Assembly (NCBI RefSeq): GCF_002735645.1
Contig: NZ_PDZG01000054.1
Location: forward strand, 1 to 32,545
DNA from: Iodobacter sp. BJB302
GTDB lineage: Bacteria; Pseudomonadota; Gammaproteobacteria; Burkholderiales; Chitinibacteraceae
Direction: 5' to 3'
Length of the DNA stretch: 32,545 nucleotides
Shown here: in pieces, positions 14,546 through 22,604 of the stretch
Layout of the letters: each line of letters begins with the position of its first letter
Numbering within the stretch: the stretch's first letter is position 1
Translations under genes and position numbers: made by a program
The notes under the pieces: generated by a model
What the model was told of the DNA's origin: nothing
Database searches by the model: none
The model's input: the letters and a program-made list of their open reading frames with translations, nothing else

Positions 14546-15126
14546 AGCAGTGGAAATCCTTCATTTTTTAACATGGTAATTAATTCAATCAGCGGCAGGC
14601 CAATAATGGCGGCAGGGTCTTTACCCTCGATGGCGGCAATCATCACAATGCCCAAGCCTTCGGTTTTGGCGCTGCCTGCACAGTTATAGGGTTTTTCGCG
14701 CTGCAGGTAGGATTCGATCTCGGCGTCTGTGTAATCACGCATCGTTACACGGGTAATATCTACACAATGCTGCTCTTTGCCCGTGGCCGTGTTGTACAGG
14801 CAAAGCGCGGTATGAAACGCCAGTGTATGGCCGCGCATTTTACTTAACTGATGAACGGCGCGATCGTGCGTGCCGGGTTTTCCCAGTTGTTCGCCATTTA
14901 AAAGCGCAACCTGATCCGAGCCAATAATCAGGCTGTCTGGGTATTGATCAGCAAGCACGCGGGCTTTGGCGATGGCAAGGCGCAGGCTGGTGTCGCCTGC
15001 TGTTTCGCCGGGCAGGGCGCTTTCGTCCAGATCGGGCGCTGCAGTTACAAAAGGAATGCCAAGCCGCTCCAGTAATTCTTTGCGATAGGGCGAGGTAGAA
15101 GCGAGGACTAAACGAGGTAAGTGCAT
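14542..15126 (-). CDS. yceF: Maf-family nucleoside triphosphate pyrophosphatase (YceF type, 7-methyl-GTP)
   Basis: Hydrolyses non-canonical nucleoside triphosphates to the monophosphate and pyrophosphate, likely preventing their incorporation into RNA. The 194-residue protein has the Maf signature LASTSPYRKELLERLGI, the IGSDQVALL block with the catalytic aspartate, the LRLAIAKA helix, and YNCAGSAKTEGLGI near the C-terminus, the last favouring the YceF subgroup (7-methyl-GTP) over YhdE. It is the first gene of a two-gene minus-strand operon with the RsmI-like gene and is divergent from yceD, which in many proteobacteria is its neighbour. Confidence 0.93.
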   Translation of the reverse strand: MHLPRLVLASTSPYRKELLERLGIPFVTAAPDLDESALPGETAGDTSLRLAIAKARVLADQYPDSLIIGSDQVALLNGEQLGKPGTHDRAVHQLSKMRGHTLAFHTALCLYNTATGKEQHCVDITRVTMRDYTDAEIESYLQREKPYNCAGSAKTEGLGIVMIAAIEGKDPAAIIGLPLIELITMLKNEGFPLL

Positions 15127-15155
15127 GGATTTGTTAGACTCTTACGTAAATGACT

Positions 15156-15185
15156 TTGACAGGGTTAGTTAAGAGATTGTATCAT
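15156..15185 (+). promoter_or_regulatory. Sigma70 promoter for the yceD-rpmF-plsX-fab cluster
   Basis: A perfect TTGACA -35 (15156-15161) and a TATCAT -10 (15180-15185) are separated by 18 bases in the gap between divergent yceF and yceD. Transcription should begin near 15192, giving a leader of about 25 bases to the ATG at 15217. The -10 overlaps an upstream in-frame ATG at 15184, which would therefore not be in the mRNA. Confidence 0.7.
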
Positions 15186-15216
15186 GCGCGGTTTCTTGTA
15201 TTCGTTCTGGTTCCTT

Positions 15217-15705
15217 ATGACTGTTATTCACAGCGGTCAATTCGCGCTTGAAGGCGAAAAGATTGAAGGATTGACGCCGCTGTCTGAGTTAGGCCGCTTA
15301 CACGATCTGCTTGCTAGTACTGAGGGCAGCATGGTCTGGAAGTTGTCTGGCGGCATTGATAAGTTAGAGCGGCCGTGGTTATTTGTTGATGTGGAAGGCG
15401 AAGTTCAACTCGTTTGCCAGCGTTGCTTAAAGCCCATGCCCTTTTTTGTTAATGTGGGTAGCACTCTCGTACAGTTTCCGGACGAGGCCCATCTTGATGA
15501 GGCAGAAAACGCTGACGAAGATCTCGAAGGTATCGTTATCGATCCCGAGCTTGACGTTATGGCGTTGATAGAAGATGAAATTCTGCTTGCCCTGCCCTTC
15601 GCGTCCCGACACGAAGACTGTGGCGCAGATCGCATTGTTTTAAAAGATTCAAAACCGAATCCGTTTGCTGTCCTGGCTCAGTTGAAAACCAGGGAAGCGG
15701 AATAA
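15217..15705 (+). CDS. yceD: YceD/DUF177 family protein (23S rRNA accumulation protein)
   Basis: A 162-residue acidic protein of the DUF177 family, implicated in E. coli in 23S rRNA accumulation. Diagnostic features are the LVCQRCLKP motif, an acidic middle, the ALIEDEILLALPFASRH stretch and the C-terminal KPNPFAVLAQLK. I chose the ATG at 15217 because a consensus promoter overlaps the in-frame ATG at 15184 and because the family begins close to the MTVIHSGQF position. No clear ribosome binding site precedes 15217, while 15184 has AAGAG upstream, so the start keeps some doubt. It is followed 36 bases later by rpmF, the conserved arrangement. Confidence 0.88.
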   Translation: MTVIHSGQFALEGEKIEGLTPLSELGRLHDLLASTEGSMVWKLSGGIDKLERPWLFVDVEGEVQLVCQRCLKPMPFFVNVGSTLVQFPDEAHLDEAENADEDLEGIVIDPELDVMALIEDEILLALPFASRHEDCGADRIVLKDSKPNPFAVLAQLKTREAE

Positions 15706-15741
15706 ACTGTCAATTAAACTGGTTTTCAAGGAGCTACAATC

Positions 15742-15921
15742 ATGGCTGTTCAACAGAATAAAAAGTCCCCGTCCAAGCGTGGCATGCGTCGTGCACACGA
15801 CTTCCTTACCGCTCCGGCGCTGGCAGTTGAAGCTACGACTGGTGAAGCACATTTGCGTCACCACATCTCCCCAAATGGCTTTTACCGCGGTCGTCGCGTT
15901 ATCAAAGCTAAGGGCGAGTAA
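15742..15921 (+). CDS. rpmF: Large ribosomal subunit protein bL32
   Basis: A 59-residue basic protein beginning [20 protein letters not shown] and containing the typical [14 protein letters not shown] ending, which identifies L32 of the 50S subunit. AAGGAG at 15728-15733 is eight bases before the ATG, a strong ribosome binding site suited to a ribosomal protein. This version lacks the zinc-ribbon cysteines that some L32 proteins carry. It sits between yceD and plsX, as in most proteobacteria, and probably shares the yceD promoter. Confidence 0.97.
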   Translation: MAVQQNKKSPSKRGMRRAHDFLTAPALAVEATTGEAHLRHHISPNGFYRGRRVIKAKGE

Positions 15922-15951
15922 TCCCTTTTACAACCTCAGGGTTGTAATATG

Positions 15952-15978
15952 CGGCGCAAGCGGGCAACCCTTGCGCCG
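15952..15978 (+). promoter_or_regulatory. Stable hairpin between rpmF and plsX
   Basis: CGGCGCAAG (15952-15960) and CTTGCGCCG (15970-15978) form a perfect 9-bp stem with a 9-base loop, 30 bases after the rpmF stop. No T-run follows, so it is more likely an mRNA-processing, stabilising or attenuating element than a full terminator. A smaller hairpin, ACAACC-TCA-GGGTTGT, lies just upstream. The rest of the 178-base spacer shows nothing clear. Confidence 0.5.
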
Positions 15979-16099
15979 TTCGCCGTTCTGGATTCCCCAG
16001 TCTGTGCCTTTTTTGGAGCTCTGATTGCAGCGTTTTTCCGGCCGCGTATTGAGTGGCTGATAAATACTCTCTGGCTCCTTACAGGACTTGTTGCCCCCG

Positions 16100-17137
16100 A
16101 TGGATATCACCGTTGCCGTTGATGCAATGGGCGGCGATCACGGCACGCACGTTACCGTGCCTGCAGTGCTTCGCTTCCTAAAAGAATTTCCTCATGTCAA
16201 TGTCGTGCTGGTTGGTTTGCCCGATGTTCTTGCGGTTGAATTAAAAGCTTGCCATGCCACGGTAGGCCCTCGCTTGCGTGTTCATGCCGCAAGTGAAGTG
16301 GTGACCATGGATGAATCGCCTCAGTCGGCGATGAAGAATAAAAAAGATTCTTCGATGCGTGTGGCGATTAATCTGGTTAAATCCGGCGAAGCTAATGCTT
16401 GCGTTTCTGCAGGCAATACGGGCGCGCTGATGGCCACTGCACGCTTTGTACTTAAAACCATTCCGGGAATTGATCGCCCCGCGATTGCAAAAATGATGCC
16501 ATCCAGCCGCAATGAGACTTGCGTACTGGATCTTGGGGCCAATGCTGTATGTACACCGCATAATATTTTGCAGTTTGCCATTATGGGTTCTTCGCTGGTG
16601 GCGGCAACCCGCCATATTGAAAACCCAACCGTTGGCTTACTCAATATTGGTTCTGAAGACCAGAAAGGAAATGAGACGGTTAAAGAGGCCTCAGAATTAC
16701 TGAAGGCATCCCGGCTTAATTTTCAGGGCAATGTTGAGGGAAATGACATCTACCGCGGTTCGGTCGATGTGGTTACCTGCGATGGCTTTACCGGAAATGT
16801 GGCTTTAAAAGCCTCGGAAGGCCTAGCAAAAATGCTGGCCGATTTCTTAAAACAAGAGTTTACCCGCAGCTGGTGGACGCGCATTATCGCACTCCTTGCG
16901 TGGCCGGTATTGGCGCGCTTTAAAGGCAGAGTTGACCCGCGCCGTTATAACGGTGCGTCCTTGCTGGGCTTGAAAGGCATCGTGGTGAAGAGCCATGGTA
17001 GTGCAGACAAAGTGGCTTTTTACTGGGCTTTGCGGCAGGCGATGGATGAGGCACGCTCAGGCGTGATTCAGCGCATCACTGAACAAGTTCAGGATCAGCT
17101 CGCAGAATTGGCAGCTCAAGAGACTGCCGTCGAATAA
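16100..17137 (+). CDS. plsX: Phosphate acyltransferase PlsX
   Basis: Makes acyl-phosphate from acyl-ACP and phosphate for the PlsY route to phosphatidic acid. The 345-residue protein has the N-terminal [43 protein letters not shown], the [20 protein letters not shown] block and [14 protein letters not shown] near the end, all typical of PlsX. I chose the ATG at 16100, which starts the protein at the family position; AGGA at 16083-16086 is 13 bases away, unusually far, and in-frame TTG codons at 16088 and 16091 lie closer. It precedes fabH by only ten bases, so the two are cotranscribed. Confidence 0.95.
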   Translation: MDITVAVDAMGGDHGTHVTVPAVLRFLKEFPHVNVVLVGLPDVLAVELKACHATVGPRLRVHAASEVVTMDESPQSAMKNKKDSSMRVAINLVKSGEANACVSAGNTGALMATARFVLKTIPGIDRPAIAKMMPSSRNETCVLDLGANAVCTPHNILQFAIMGSSLVAATRHIENPTVGLLNIGSEDQKGNETVKEASELLKASRLNFQGNVEGNDIYRGSVDVVTCDGFTGNVALKASEGLAKMLADFLKQEFTRSWWTRIIALLAWPVLARFKGRVDPRRYNGASLLGLKGIVVKSHGSADKVAFYWALRQAMDEARSGVIQRITEQVQDQLAELAAQETAVE

Positions 17138-17147
17138 GGGGTTTGGC

Positions 17148-18104
17148 ATGTACGCTCGCATTGTTGGCACTGGTTCATATTTACCGTCTCGTATTCTTTC
17201 AAATCAGGAAATCGCCGCGCGCGTTGACACCAGTGATGAATGGATTGTTTCACGTACGGGTATCCGTGAGCGTCATATTGCAGCTGAAGGTGAGCTGACA
17301 TCTGATTTGGCGCTCAAAGCCGTTGAGGCGGCCATTGCCGCTGCGGGTGTAAGCAAAGAAGAAATTGATTTACTGATTGTGGCCACAACAACGGGTGATC
17401 AGATTTTTCCGTCAACAGCTTGTATCGTGCAGGACAAATTAGGTTTGCATGGTTTCCCGGCATTTGATGTGCAGGCGGTGTGTGCAGGATTTATTTACGC
17501 GCTGAGTACGGCTGAAAAATTTGTGAAAACGGGTGCAGCAAAATGCGCCGTTGTGGTGGGGGCAGAGACGGTTTCTCACTTGATTAACTGGGAAGACCGC
17601 GGCACTTGCATCTTATTTGGTGATGGTGCGGGTGCTGTTGTTCTGAAACCTTCCGCTGAAACCGGTATTCTGGCCACTAATTTGCGTGCAGATGGTCGTT
17701 ACCGCCATATTCTGAAAGCAGATGCAAAGGTGAAATACGGTAGCCTGACAGGCAGCCCATGGCTGTACATGGAAGGTAATGCCGTGTTTAAGTTTGCAGT
17801 CAGAGCACTTGCTGATGTGGCTGTAGAAACGCTTGAGGCGGCCGGGCTTGCTCAATCTGAAATTGATTGGCTGGTTCCGCATCAGGCCAATATTCGTATT
17901 ATTGAATCCACCGCAAAGCATCTTGGTTTAAGTATGGATAAAGTGGTGGTGACTGTGGCTGAGCATGGTAATACTTCTGCTGCATCCATTCCTTTAGCGC
18001 TGGACGTAGCAGTGCGTGATGGCCGGATTAAACCGGGCCAGAAAATTTTAATGGAAGGGATTGGTGGTGGTTTTGCCTGGGGCGCGGTCATCGCTCAGTT
18101 TTAA
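17148..18104 (+). CDS. fabH: 3-oxoacyl-ACP synthase III (KAS III)
   Basis: Starts fatty acid synthesis by condensing acetyl-CoA with malonyl-ACP. The 318-residue protein carries the Cys-His-Asn triad: Cys112 (VQAVCAGF), His245 (VPHQANIRI) and Asn275 (EHGNTSAAS), at almost the same positions as in E. coli (112, 244, 274). The glycine-rich end [11 protein letters not shown] is intact. AAGGGG precedes the ATG. It follows plsX by ten bases and precedes fabD after a 101-base spacer that holds a GCAA-loop hairpin. Confidence 0.97.
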   Translation: MYARIVGTGSYLPSRILSNQEIAARVDTSDEWIVSRTGIRERHIAAEGELTSDLALKAVEAAIAAAGVSKEEIDLLIVATTTGDQIFPSTACIVQDKLGLHGFPAFDVQAVCAGFIYALSTAEKFVKTGAAKCAVVVGAETVSHLINWEDRGTCILFGDGAGAVVLKPSAETGILATNLRADGRYRHILKADAKVKYGSLTGSPWLYMEGNAVFKFAVRALADVAVETLEAAGLAQSEIDWLVPHQANIRIIESTAKHLGLSMDKVVVTVAEHGNTSAASIPLALDVAVRDGRIKPGQKILMEGIGGGFAWGAVIAQF

Positions 18105-18108
18105 TGTT

Positions 18109-18130
18109 AACGGCGCAGCAATGCGCCGTT
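18109..18130 (+). promoter_or_regulatory. Hairpin with GCAA tetraloop between fabH and fabD
   Basis: AACGGCGCA (18109-18117) and TGCGCCGTT (18122-18130) form a perfect 9-bp stem closed by GCAA, a very stable GNRA tetraloop. It begins five bases after the fabH stop. It is not followed by a T-run, so a role in mRNA stability or partial attenuation is more likely than full termination. Confidence 0.55.
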
Positions 18131-18205
18131 TGACTATCCGGCATTAAAATAACTGTTTGAATTTTGCTGAAGCCATGTGCTTTAGCGGCGTGAGAGGAGA
18201 AAAAA

Positions 18206-19132
18206 ATGGCATTAGCATTTGTATTTCCGGGCCAAGGCTCTCAATCAATCGGCATGATGAATGGCTGGGCTGATTTGGCGGTAGTAAAAGCAACGTTTGA
18301 CGAAGCTTCGGCGATTCTGGGTGAAGACTTATGGCAAATGGTCGCTGATGGCCCTGCAGAGCTGTTAAATGCAACCGTCAATACTCAGCCTCTGATGCTG
18401 ACTGCAGGCGTGGCCGCATGGCGCGCATGGCAGGCACAGGGGGGCGCACAGCCAGAAGTCCTGGCAGGACACAGCCTTGGCGAATACACCGCGCTTGTGG
18501 CGGCAGAGGCATTGTCTTTTGGCGATGCGCTGCAATTAGTCCGTTTGCGTGCAACGGCGATGCAGGATGCTGTGCCCGCAGGTACAGGCGCAATGGCGGC
18601 TATTTTGGGTCTTGCTGATGATCAGATTATTGCGGCTTGTGAAGAAGCTGCGCAGGGCGAGGTTGTTGCTGCGGTGAATTTTAATTCACCAGGCCAGGTT
18701 GTGATTGCGGGCAGTAAGGCTGCAGTTGAGCGCGCTTGCGAGGCTTGTAAAGCGCGTGGTGCTAAGCGGGCGATGTTATTACCAGTGTCTGTACCATCGC
18801 ATTGCGCTTTAATGCGTCCTGCTGCAGAAAAGTTGCAACAAAAGTTAGATACAATCGTCATCAATACGCCTGTGATTCCTGTCTTGCATAATGCAGATGT
18901 GGCCGCATATAGCGATGCAGCACAAATTAAAGATGCATTGGTTCGCCAGCTTTATGAGCCAGTACGCTGGGTGGAAACCATCACTAAGATGGCAAATGAC
19001 GGAATCACCGTGATTGCAGAATGTGGTCCGGGTAAAGTACTGGCAGGCTTGAATAAGCGAATTGCAACTGAAGCGCAGCAAGTGGCGCTGGTTGACGCTG
19101 CAGCACTGCAAACATTAAAAGCAATGCTGTAA
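18206..19132 (+). CDS. fabD: Malonyl-CoA:ACP transacylase
   Basis: Transfers malonyl from CoA to acyl carrier protein, providing the extender for chain elongation. The 308-residue protein has the N-terminal FPGQGSQSIGMM, the nucleophile Ser90 in AGHSLGEYTAL, Arg115, and His199 in VPSHCALM, which together form the active site. Later blocks VNFNSPGQVVIAG and EPVRWVETI are also typical. A GAGAGGAG ribosome binding site precedes the ATG. It is followed 38 bases later by fabG. Confidence 0.97.
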   Translation: MALAFVFPGQGSQSIGMMNGWADLAVVKATFDEASAILGEDLWQMVADGPAELLNATVNTQPLMLTAGVAAWRAWQAQGGAQPEVLAGHSLGEYTALVAAEALSFGDALQLVRLRATAMQDAVPAGTGAMAAILGLADDQIIAACEEAAQGEVVAAVNFNSPGQVVIAGSKAAVERACEACKARGAKRAMLLPVSVPSHCALMRPAAEKLQQKLDTIVINTPVIPVLHNADVAAYSDAAQIKDALVRQLYEPVRWVETITKMANDGITVIAECGPGKVLAGLNKRIATEAQQVALVDAAALQTLKAML

Positions 19133-19170
19133 GCCCATGGCTGGCTGCTTGAATAATCTGGAGATTTTGC

Positions 19171-19914
19171 ATGAGTTTTGAAGGTAAAGTAGCACTGGTA
19201 ACGGGGGCATCCCGGGGTATTGGTCAGTCGATTGCACTTGAGCTTGCTCGTGCAGGGGCGCTGGTGATTGGTACCGCAACCTCAGACGCGGGCGCAGAAG
19301 CGATTACGGCTTACTTAAAAGAAGCAGGTAACGCGGGCTGTGGCTTACGCTTGCAAGTAACCGAAGAGGGTGCTTGTGATGCGATTATTGACTCAATTAC
19401 CCAACAATTTGGCCCAGTGACCATTCTTGTGAATAATGCAGGGATTACCCGTGATAATCTCCTGATGCGCATGAAGGACGAAGAATGGGACGAGGTGATG
19501 GCAACCAATCTGCGTCCGGTGTATAAGCTCTCCAAGGCCGTCATGCGCGGCATGATGAAAGCGCGCTGGGGCCGGATTATTAATATTGCCTCGGTGGTGG
19601 GAGCTACAGGTAATCCTGGGCAAGCTAACTACTGCTCGGCAAAAGCGGCTTTGTTTGGTTTTACCAAATCGCTGGCGCGTGAGATTGGCTCCAGAGGGGT
19701 GACTGTGAATGCCGTGGCTCCCGGTTTTATCGATACCGACATGACAAAGTCGCTGCCTGATGAACAAAAGGCTAAACTAGTCGAACAAATTGCCTTAGGA
19801 CGCTTAGGTAATCCGCAGGATATTGCAGATGCGGTGAGTTTTTTGGCGTCAGATAAAGCTGCTTACATTACAGGCAATACCCTGCATGTAAACGGCGGAA
19901 TGTATATGAATTAA
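19171..19914 (+). CDS. fabG: 3-oxoacyl-ACP reductase
   Basis: NADPH-dependent reduction of 3-oxoacyl-ACP in each elongation round. A 247-residue short-chain dehydrogenase with the cofactor motif TGASRGIG (11-18), NNAG at 88-91, and the catalytic set Asn113, Ser141, Tyr154 and Lys158 (NYCSAKAA). The VAPGFIDTDMT and NGGMYMN stretches mark the FabG subgroup. GGAG is present upstream of the ATG. A terminator-like hairpin separates it from acpP. Confidence 0.97.
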   Translation: MSFEGKVALVTGASRGIGQSIALELARAGALVIGTATSDAGAEAITAYLKEAGNAGCGLRLQVTEEGACDAIIDSITQQFGPVTILVNNAGITRDNLLMRMKDEEWDEVMATNLRPVYKLSKAVMRGMMKARWGRIINIASVVGATGNPGQANYCSAKAALFGFTKSLAREIGSRGVTVNAVAPGFIDTDMTKSLPDEQKAKLVEQIALGRLGNPQDIADAVSFLASDKAAYITGNTLHVNGGMYMN

Positions 19915-19923
19915 GGCGGTATC

Positions 19924-19966
19924 TACGCTGTTAGCAGATTTAATTTGCCGCTCAGCGTGGTTTTTT
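19924..19966 (+). terminator. Weak rho-independent terminator between fabG and acpP
   Basis: TACGCTG (19924-19930) pairs with CAGCGTG (19953-19959, one G-U pair), followed by six T at 19961-19966. It would insulate acpP, which also appears to have its own promoter, from upstream transcription. Confidence 0.55.
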
Positions 19967-20001
19967 GGTTGTGCATTTGACCGAAGTCACTCGACAAACG
20001 T

Positions 20002-20028
20002 TTGCTGTGACTGTTTTTTTGGTAGAAT
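20002..20028 (+). promoter_or_regulatory. Candidate acpP promoter
   Basis: TTGCTG (20002-20007) and TAGAAT (20023-20028) are 15 bases apart, slightly short, with a T-rich spacer. The expected start near 20035 gives a leader of about 40 bases to the acpP ATG. A separate promoter is plausible because ACP is needed in much larger amounts than the other fab proteins. Confidence 0.45.
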
Positions 20029-20075
20029 GCCGACGTTTTTTTTAGTAATTAAGACAAGGCTTGGGACATAAATTC

Positions 20076-20315
20076 ATGGAAAACATCGAACAGCGTGTTA
20101 AGAAGATCGTTGCCGAGCAACTTGGCGTGCCGGAAACAGACGTTAAGATTGACTCATCGTTTGTAAACGACCTCGGTGCCGATTCTCTCGATACCGTTGA
20201 ACTCGTCATGGCACTGGAAGAAGAATTCGAGTGCGAAATTCCTGACGAAGAAGCCGAAAAGATTACTACCGTTCAGCAAGCTATTGACTTCGTCAATACT
20301 CATCTGAACAAGTAA
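20076..20315 (+). CDS. acpP: Acyl carrier protein
   Basis: Carries growing acyl chains on a 4'-phosphopantetheine arm. The 79-residue acidic protein has the attachment motif [11 protein letters not shown] with Ser37. Helix I ([15 protein letters not shown]) and the DLGADSLD-helix II region are standard. I chose the ATG at 20076 over the in-frame TTG at 20061 because GGGA lies about nine bases upstream and the length then fits the family. It has its own candidate promoter and is followed by a long RNA hairpin before fabF. Confidence 0.98.
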   Translation: MENIEQRVKKIVAEQLGVPETDVKIDSSFVNDLGADSLDTVELVMALEEEFECEIPDEEAEKITTVQQAIDFVNTHLNK

Positions 20316-20328
20316 TTAGTTTTTCTCG

Positions 20329-20370
20329 AGGCCTCTGCGATAAGCGTGTAAGCGTTTATTGTGGAGGTCT
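20329..20370 (+). promoter_or_regulatory. 18-bp RNA hairpin with G-U pairs between acpP and fabF
   Basis: Bases 20329-20346 pair with 20353-20370 without interruption around a 6-base loop (TGTAAG). Five of the 18 pairs are G-U, so the fold is stable only as plus-strand RNA. It starts 13 bases after the acpP stop and ends 45 bases before the fabF GTG. No T-run follows. Confidence 0.6.
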
Positions 20371-20415
20371 TGTTCCATCTGGTCCTTTATAGGGCCATCT
20401 CACGGAGACTGCCCC

Positions 20416-21657
20416 GTGTCTAAACGCAGAGTAGTTGTCACCGGCTTGGGACATGTCTCGCCGGTTGGCAATGATGTGGCTACCGGTTGGGCAAATTTGC
20501 TCGCTGGTCAGTCTGGCATCACCCAAATTACCCGTTTCGACGCCAGCGACCTGGCCTGCACCATTGCTGGTGAAGTCAAAGGTTTCGATATTACCGAGTA
20601 CATCTCGGCAAAAGACGCACGCCGTATGGATGTGTTTATCCATTACGGTATCGCCGCAGCCCTGCAAGCGATTAAAGATGCAGGCCTCGATGATATTGCG
20701 GATTTAGATAAAACACGCGTTGGCGTAAATATTGGTTCTGGTATCGGTGGCCTTTGGTCTATCGAGCAGACCAGCGCGGCGATGCTTGAAAGCGGCCCGC
20801 GCAAAATTGGCCCGTTCTTTATTCCGGGTTGCCTGATTAATTTGGTTGCAGGTCATGTAACCATTTTGAAAGGCTATCAGGGACCAAGTTACGGCATCGT
20901 TTCTGCATGTACTACCGGTGCGCATAGCATTGGCGATGCGGCCCGTATTATTCAGTACGGTGATGCAGATGTGATGGTTGCTGGCGGTGCAGAAGGCGCG
21001 ATTTCCCGCCTGGGCATGGGCGGCTTTGCCGCCATGAAAGCGCTGTCTACTCGCAATGACGATCCGGCTACGGCATCCCGCCCTTGGGATACGGGGCGCG
21101 ATGGCTTTGTTATGGGTGAAGGCGCGGGTGTGCTGGTACTGGAAGAGTACGAGCATGCTAAAAAACGCGGCGCAACCATTTACGCAGAGCTGATTGGTTT
21201 TGGTATGAGCTCGGATGCTTACCATATCACTTCACCAACGGCAGAAGGCCCGGCGCGTGGCGTCACCAACGCCTTGCGTGATGCTGGCATTAATCCGGAT
21301 GAAGTGGATTACGTGAACGCTCATGGCACATCAACGCCTGTGGGTGATGCAAATGAAACCAATGCGCTGAAAATTGCCTTTGGTGATCATGCTAAAAAGC
21401 TGGTGGTGAATTCTACTAAATCCATGACGGGCCATTTATTGGGCGGCGCGGGTGGTGTGGAAGCGATTTACTCCATCCTGGCTCTGCATCATCAGGTATC
21501 TCCGCCTACTATCAATATCTTCGAACAAGATATTGCGGGTGGTTGTGATCTGGATTATGTGGCCAATACCGCAAGAGATATGAAGATTGGCGTTGCAATC
21601 TCTAACTCTTTTGGCTTTGGCGGCACCAACGGTACGCTGGTTTTCCGCAAAATTTAA
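20416..21657 (+). CDS. fabF: 3-oxoacyl-ACP synthase II (KAS II)
   Basis: Condenses malonyl-ACP with acyl-ACP during elongation. With the GTG at 20416 the protein has 413 residues, the same as E. coli FabF, and begins (M)[15 protein letters not shown] at 20404-20407 is eight bases upstream. The longer in-frame start at 20359 would add 19 residues that overlap the acpP-fabF hairpin. The active-site Cys165 lies in [10 protein letters not shown], and the two histidine motifs [11 protein letters not shown] and [11 protein letters not shown] are intact. The end [14 protein letters not shown] is typical. It closes the fatty acid block at a strong terminator. Confidence 0.97.
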   Translation: MSKRRVVVTGLGHVSPVGNDVATGWANLLAGQSGITQITRFDASDLACTIAGEVKGFDITEYISAKDARRMDVFIHYGIAAALQAIKDAGLDDIADLDKTRVGVNIGSGIGGLWSIEQTSAAMLESGPRKIGPFFIPGCLINLVAGHVTILKGYQGPSYGIVSACTTGAHSIGDAARIIQYGDADVMVAGGAEGAISRLGMGGFAAMKALSTRNDDPATASRPWDTGRDGFVMGEGAGVLVLEEYEHAKKRGATIYAELIGFGMSSDAYHITSPTAEGPARGVTNALRDAGINPDEVDYVNAHGTSTPVGDANETNALKIAFGDHAKKLVVNSTKSMTGHLLGGAGGVEAIYSILALHHQVSPPTINIFEQDIAGGCDLDYVANTARDMKIGVAISNSFGFGGTNGTLVFRKI

Positions 21658-21674
21658 CGCGGAAAGACGTAATA

Positions 21675-21702
21675 AAAAAAGGCTGCTCCTGCAGCCTTTT
21701 TT
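21675..21702. terminator. Rho-independent terminator after fabF
   Basis: A perfect 12-bp stem, AAAAAAGGCTGC (21675-21686) with GCAGCCTTTTTT (21691-21702), around a TCCT loop. The T-run on one side and A-run on the other make it usable from either strand, so it may also end the minus-strand lipocalin transcript. Confidence 0.85.
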
Positions 21703-21845
21703 GCGTCTGTAAATTGCAGTATATATAAATAGTGTTTTTACAAGAAAAAGGCAGGTAAGACAGCAAGCCATTCAGGATTTTGGCAAAGTTGTAGTAATCA
21801 GCAAACAGACCGTATTGCAGAATATGCCCCGGCTAGGCTGGGGGG

Positions 21846-22355
21846 CTAATCCTCGCGCTGTAATGTGTAATTCAGCTGGCTGATATCAAAGCCCTGCTCT
21901 TTGGCAATATCCAGTGCGGCCTTTAAATCCTGCCTGCTGATGGTCTGGGTGCGCGAAAGCAGCCACAGATATTTGTGATTTGGGTTGCCTACCAGTGCCC
22001 ACTGGTAATCATCGCCCAGGCCAAAGACCCAGTAATCCGCAGAGAATGGCCAGAAGAAGCTGACTTTTAATTTTGCATTGCCGCTGTGGGGTACCACGCT
22101 TGCGTGCCCGCTTGCCTCTGCAAAGCTGCCATCTTGTTTGCGGCAGCGATTGAGCACAGCAATTTTATCGTCCCCCTGTTTCGTGTATTCCGCGGTGGTA
22201 TCCGCAATGCACATACGTTGAAAATACATGGGGAAACTGGCGATTTCGTACCAGCGCCCTAAGTAACGGTCTAAATCCAGCGAGGAAACAGTCACTGGTT
22301 CGGCACAGGCGGTGCAGCTGATCATTAGGCTGAGAAGTAAGGCGGATATGCGCAT
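21846..22355 (-). CDS. blc: Lipocalin family protein (Blc-like)
   Basis: A secreted bacterial lipocalin that binds fatty acids or lysophospholipids in the cell envelope. The 169-residue precursor starts at 22355, where GAAGG lies upstream, and carries a signal sequence MRISALLLSLMISCTACA. Lipocalin marks are the GxW motif in YLGRWYEIASFP (residues 31 onward), LKVSFFWPFSADYWVFGL and YLWLLSRTQTIS. E. coli Blc is a lipoprotein; here the best processing site is A-C-A before Glu19 (signal peptidase I), and the alternative lipobox MISC is poor, so it may be soluble periplasmic. The frame is open upstream to 22418, but without a start signal. It stands alone. Confidence 0.88.
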   Translation of the reverse strand: MRISALLLSLMISCTACAEPVTVSSLDLDRYLGRWYEIASFPMYFQRMCIADTTAEYTKQGDDKIAVLNRCRKQDGSFAEASGHASVVPHSGNAKLKVSFFWPFSADYWVFGLGDDYQWALVGNPNHKYLWLLSRTQTISRQDLKAALDIAKEQGFDISQLNYTLQRED

Positions 22356-22604
22356 GTTGCCTTCTTTTTTAGCGATATTTTTATATTCTAGCAGCTTGCC
22401 CGAGAGGTGCGATCGCATTCATGGCATGAAATGGGCTTTGTGAACTAAAACAGCGAAGGCGTTGTTGTATGCTCTCTTCGCACATACAAAGCATTATTTC
22501 TCCGGTGGCTTACTGATATAGAAACGCAAGGGATTTAATGCAACACTATCGCTTGTTTAAGTGATAAGGTATAAGGCTGCACTTGCCCTGTTAAAATACT
22601 GATT

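Noticed and set aside
20359-20415. Longer N-terminus of FabF from 20359
   Set aside because: It would translate through the acpP-fabF hairpin; the GTG at 20416 has GGAG and gives the usual 413 residues.
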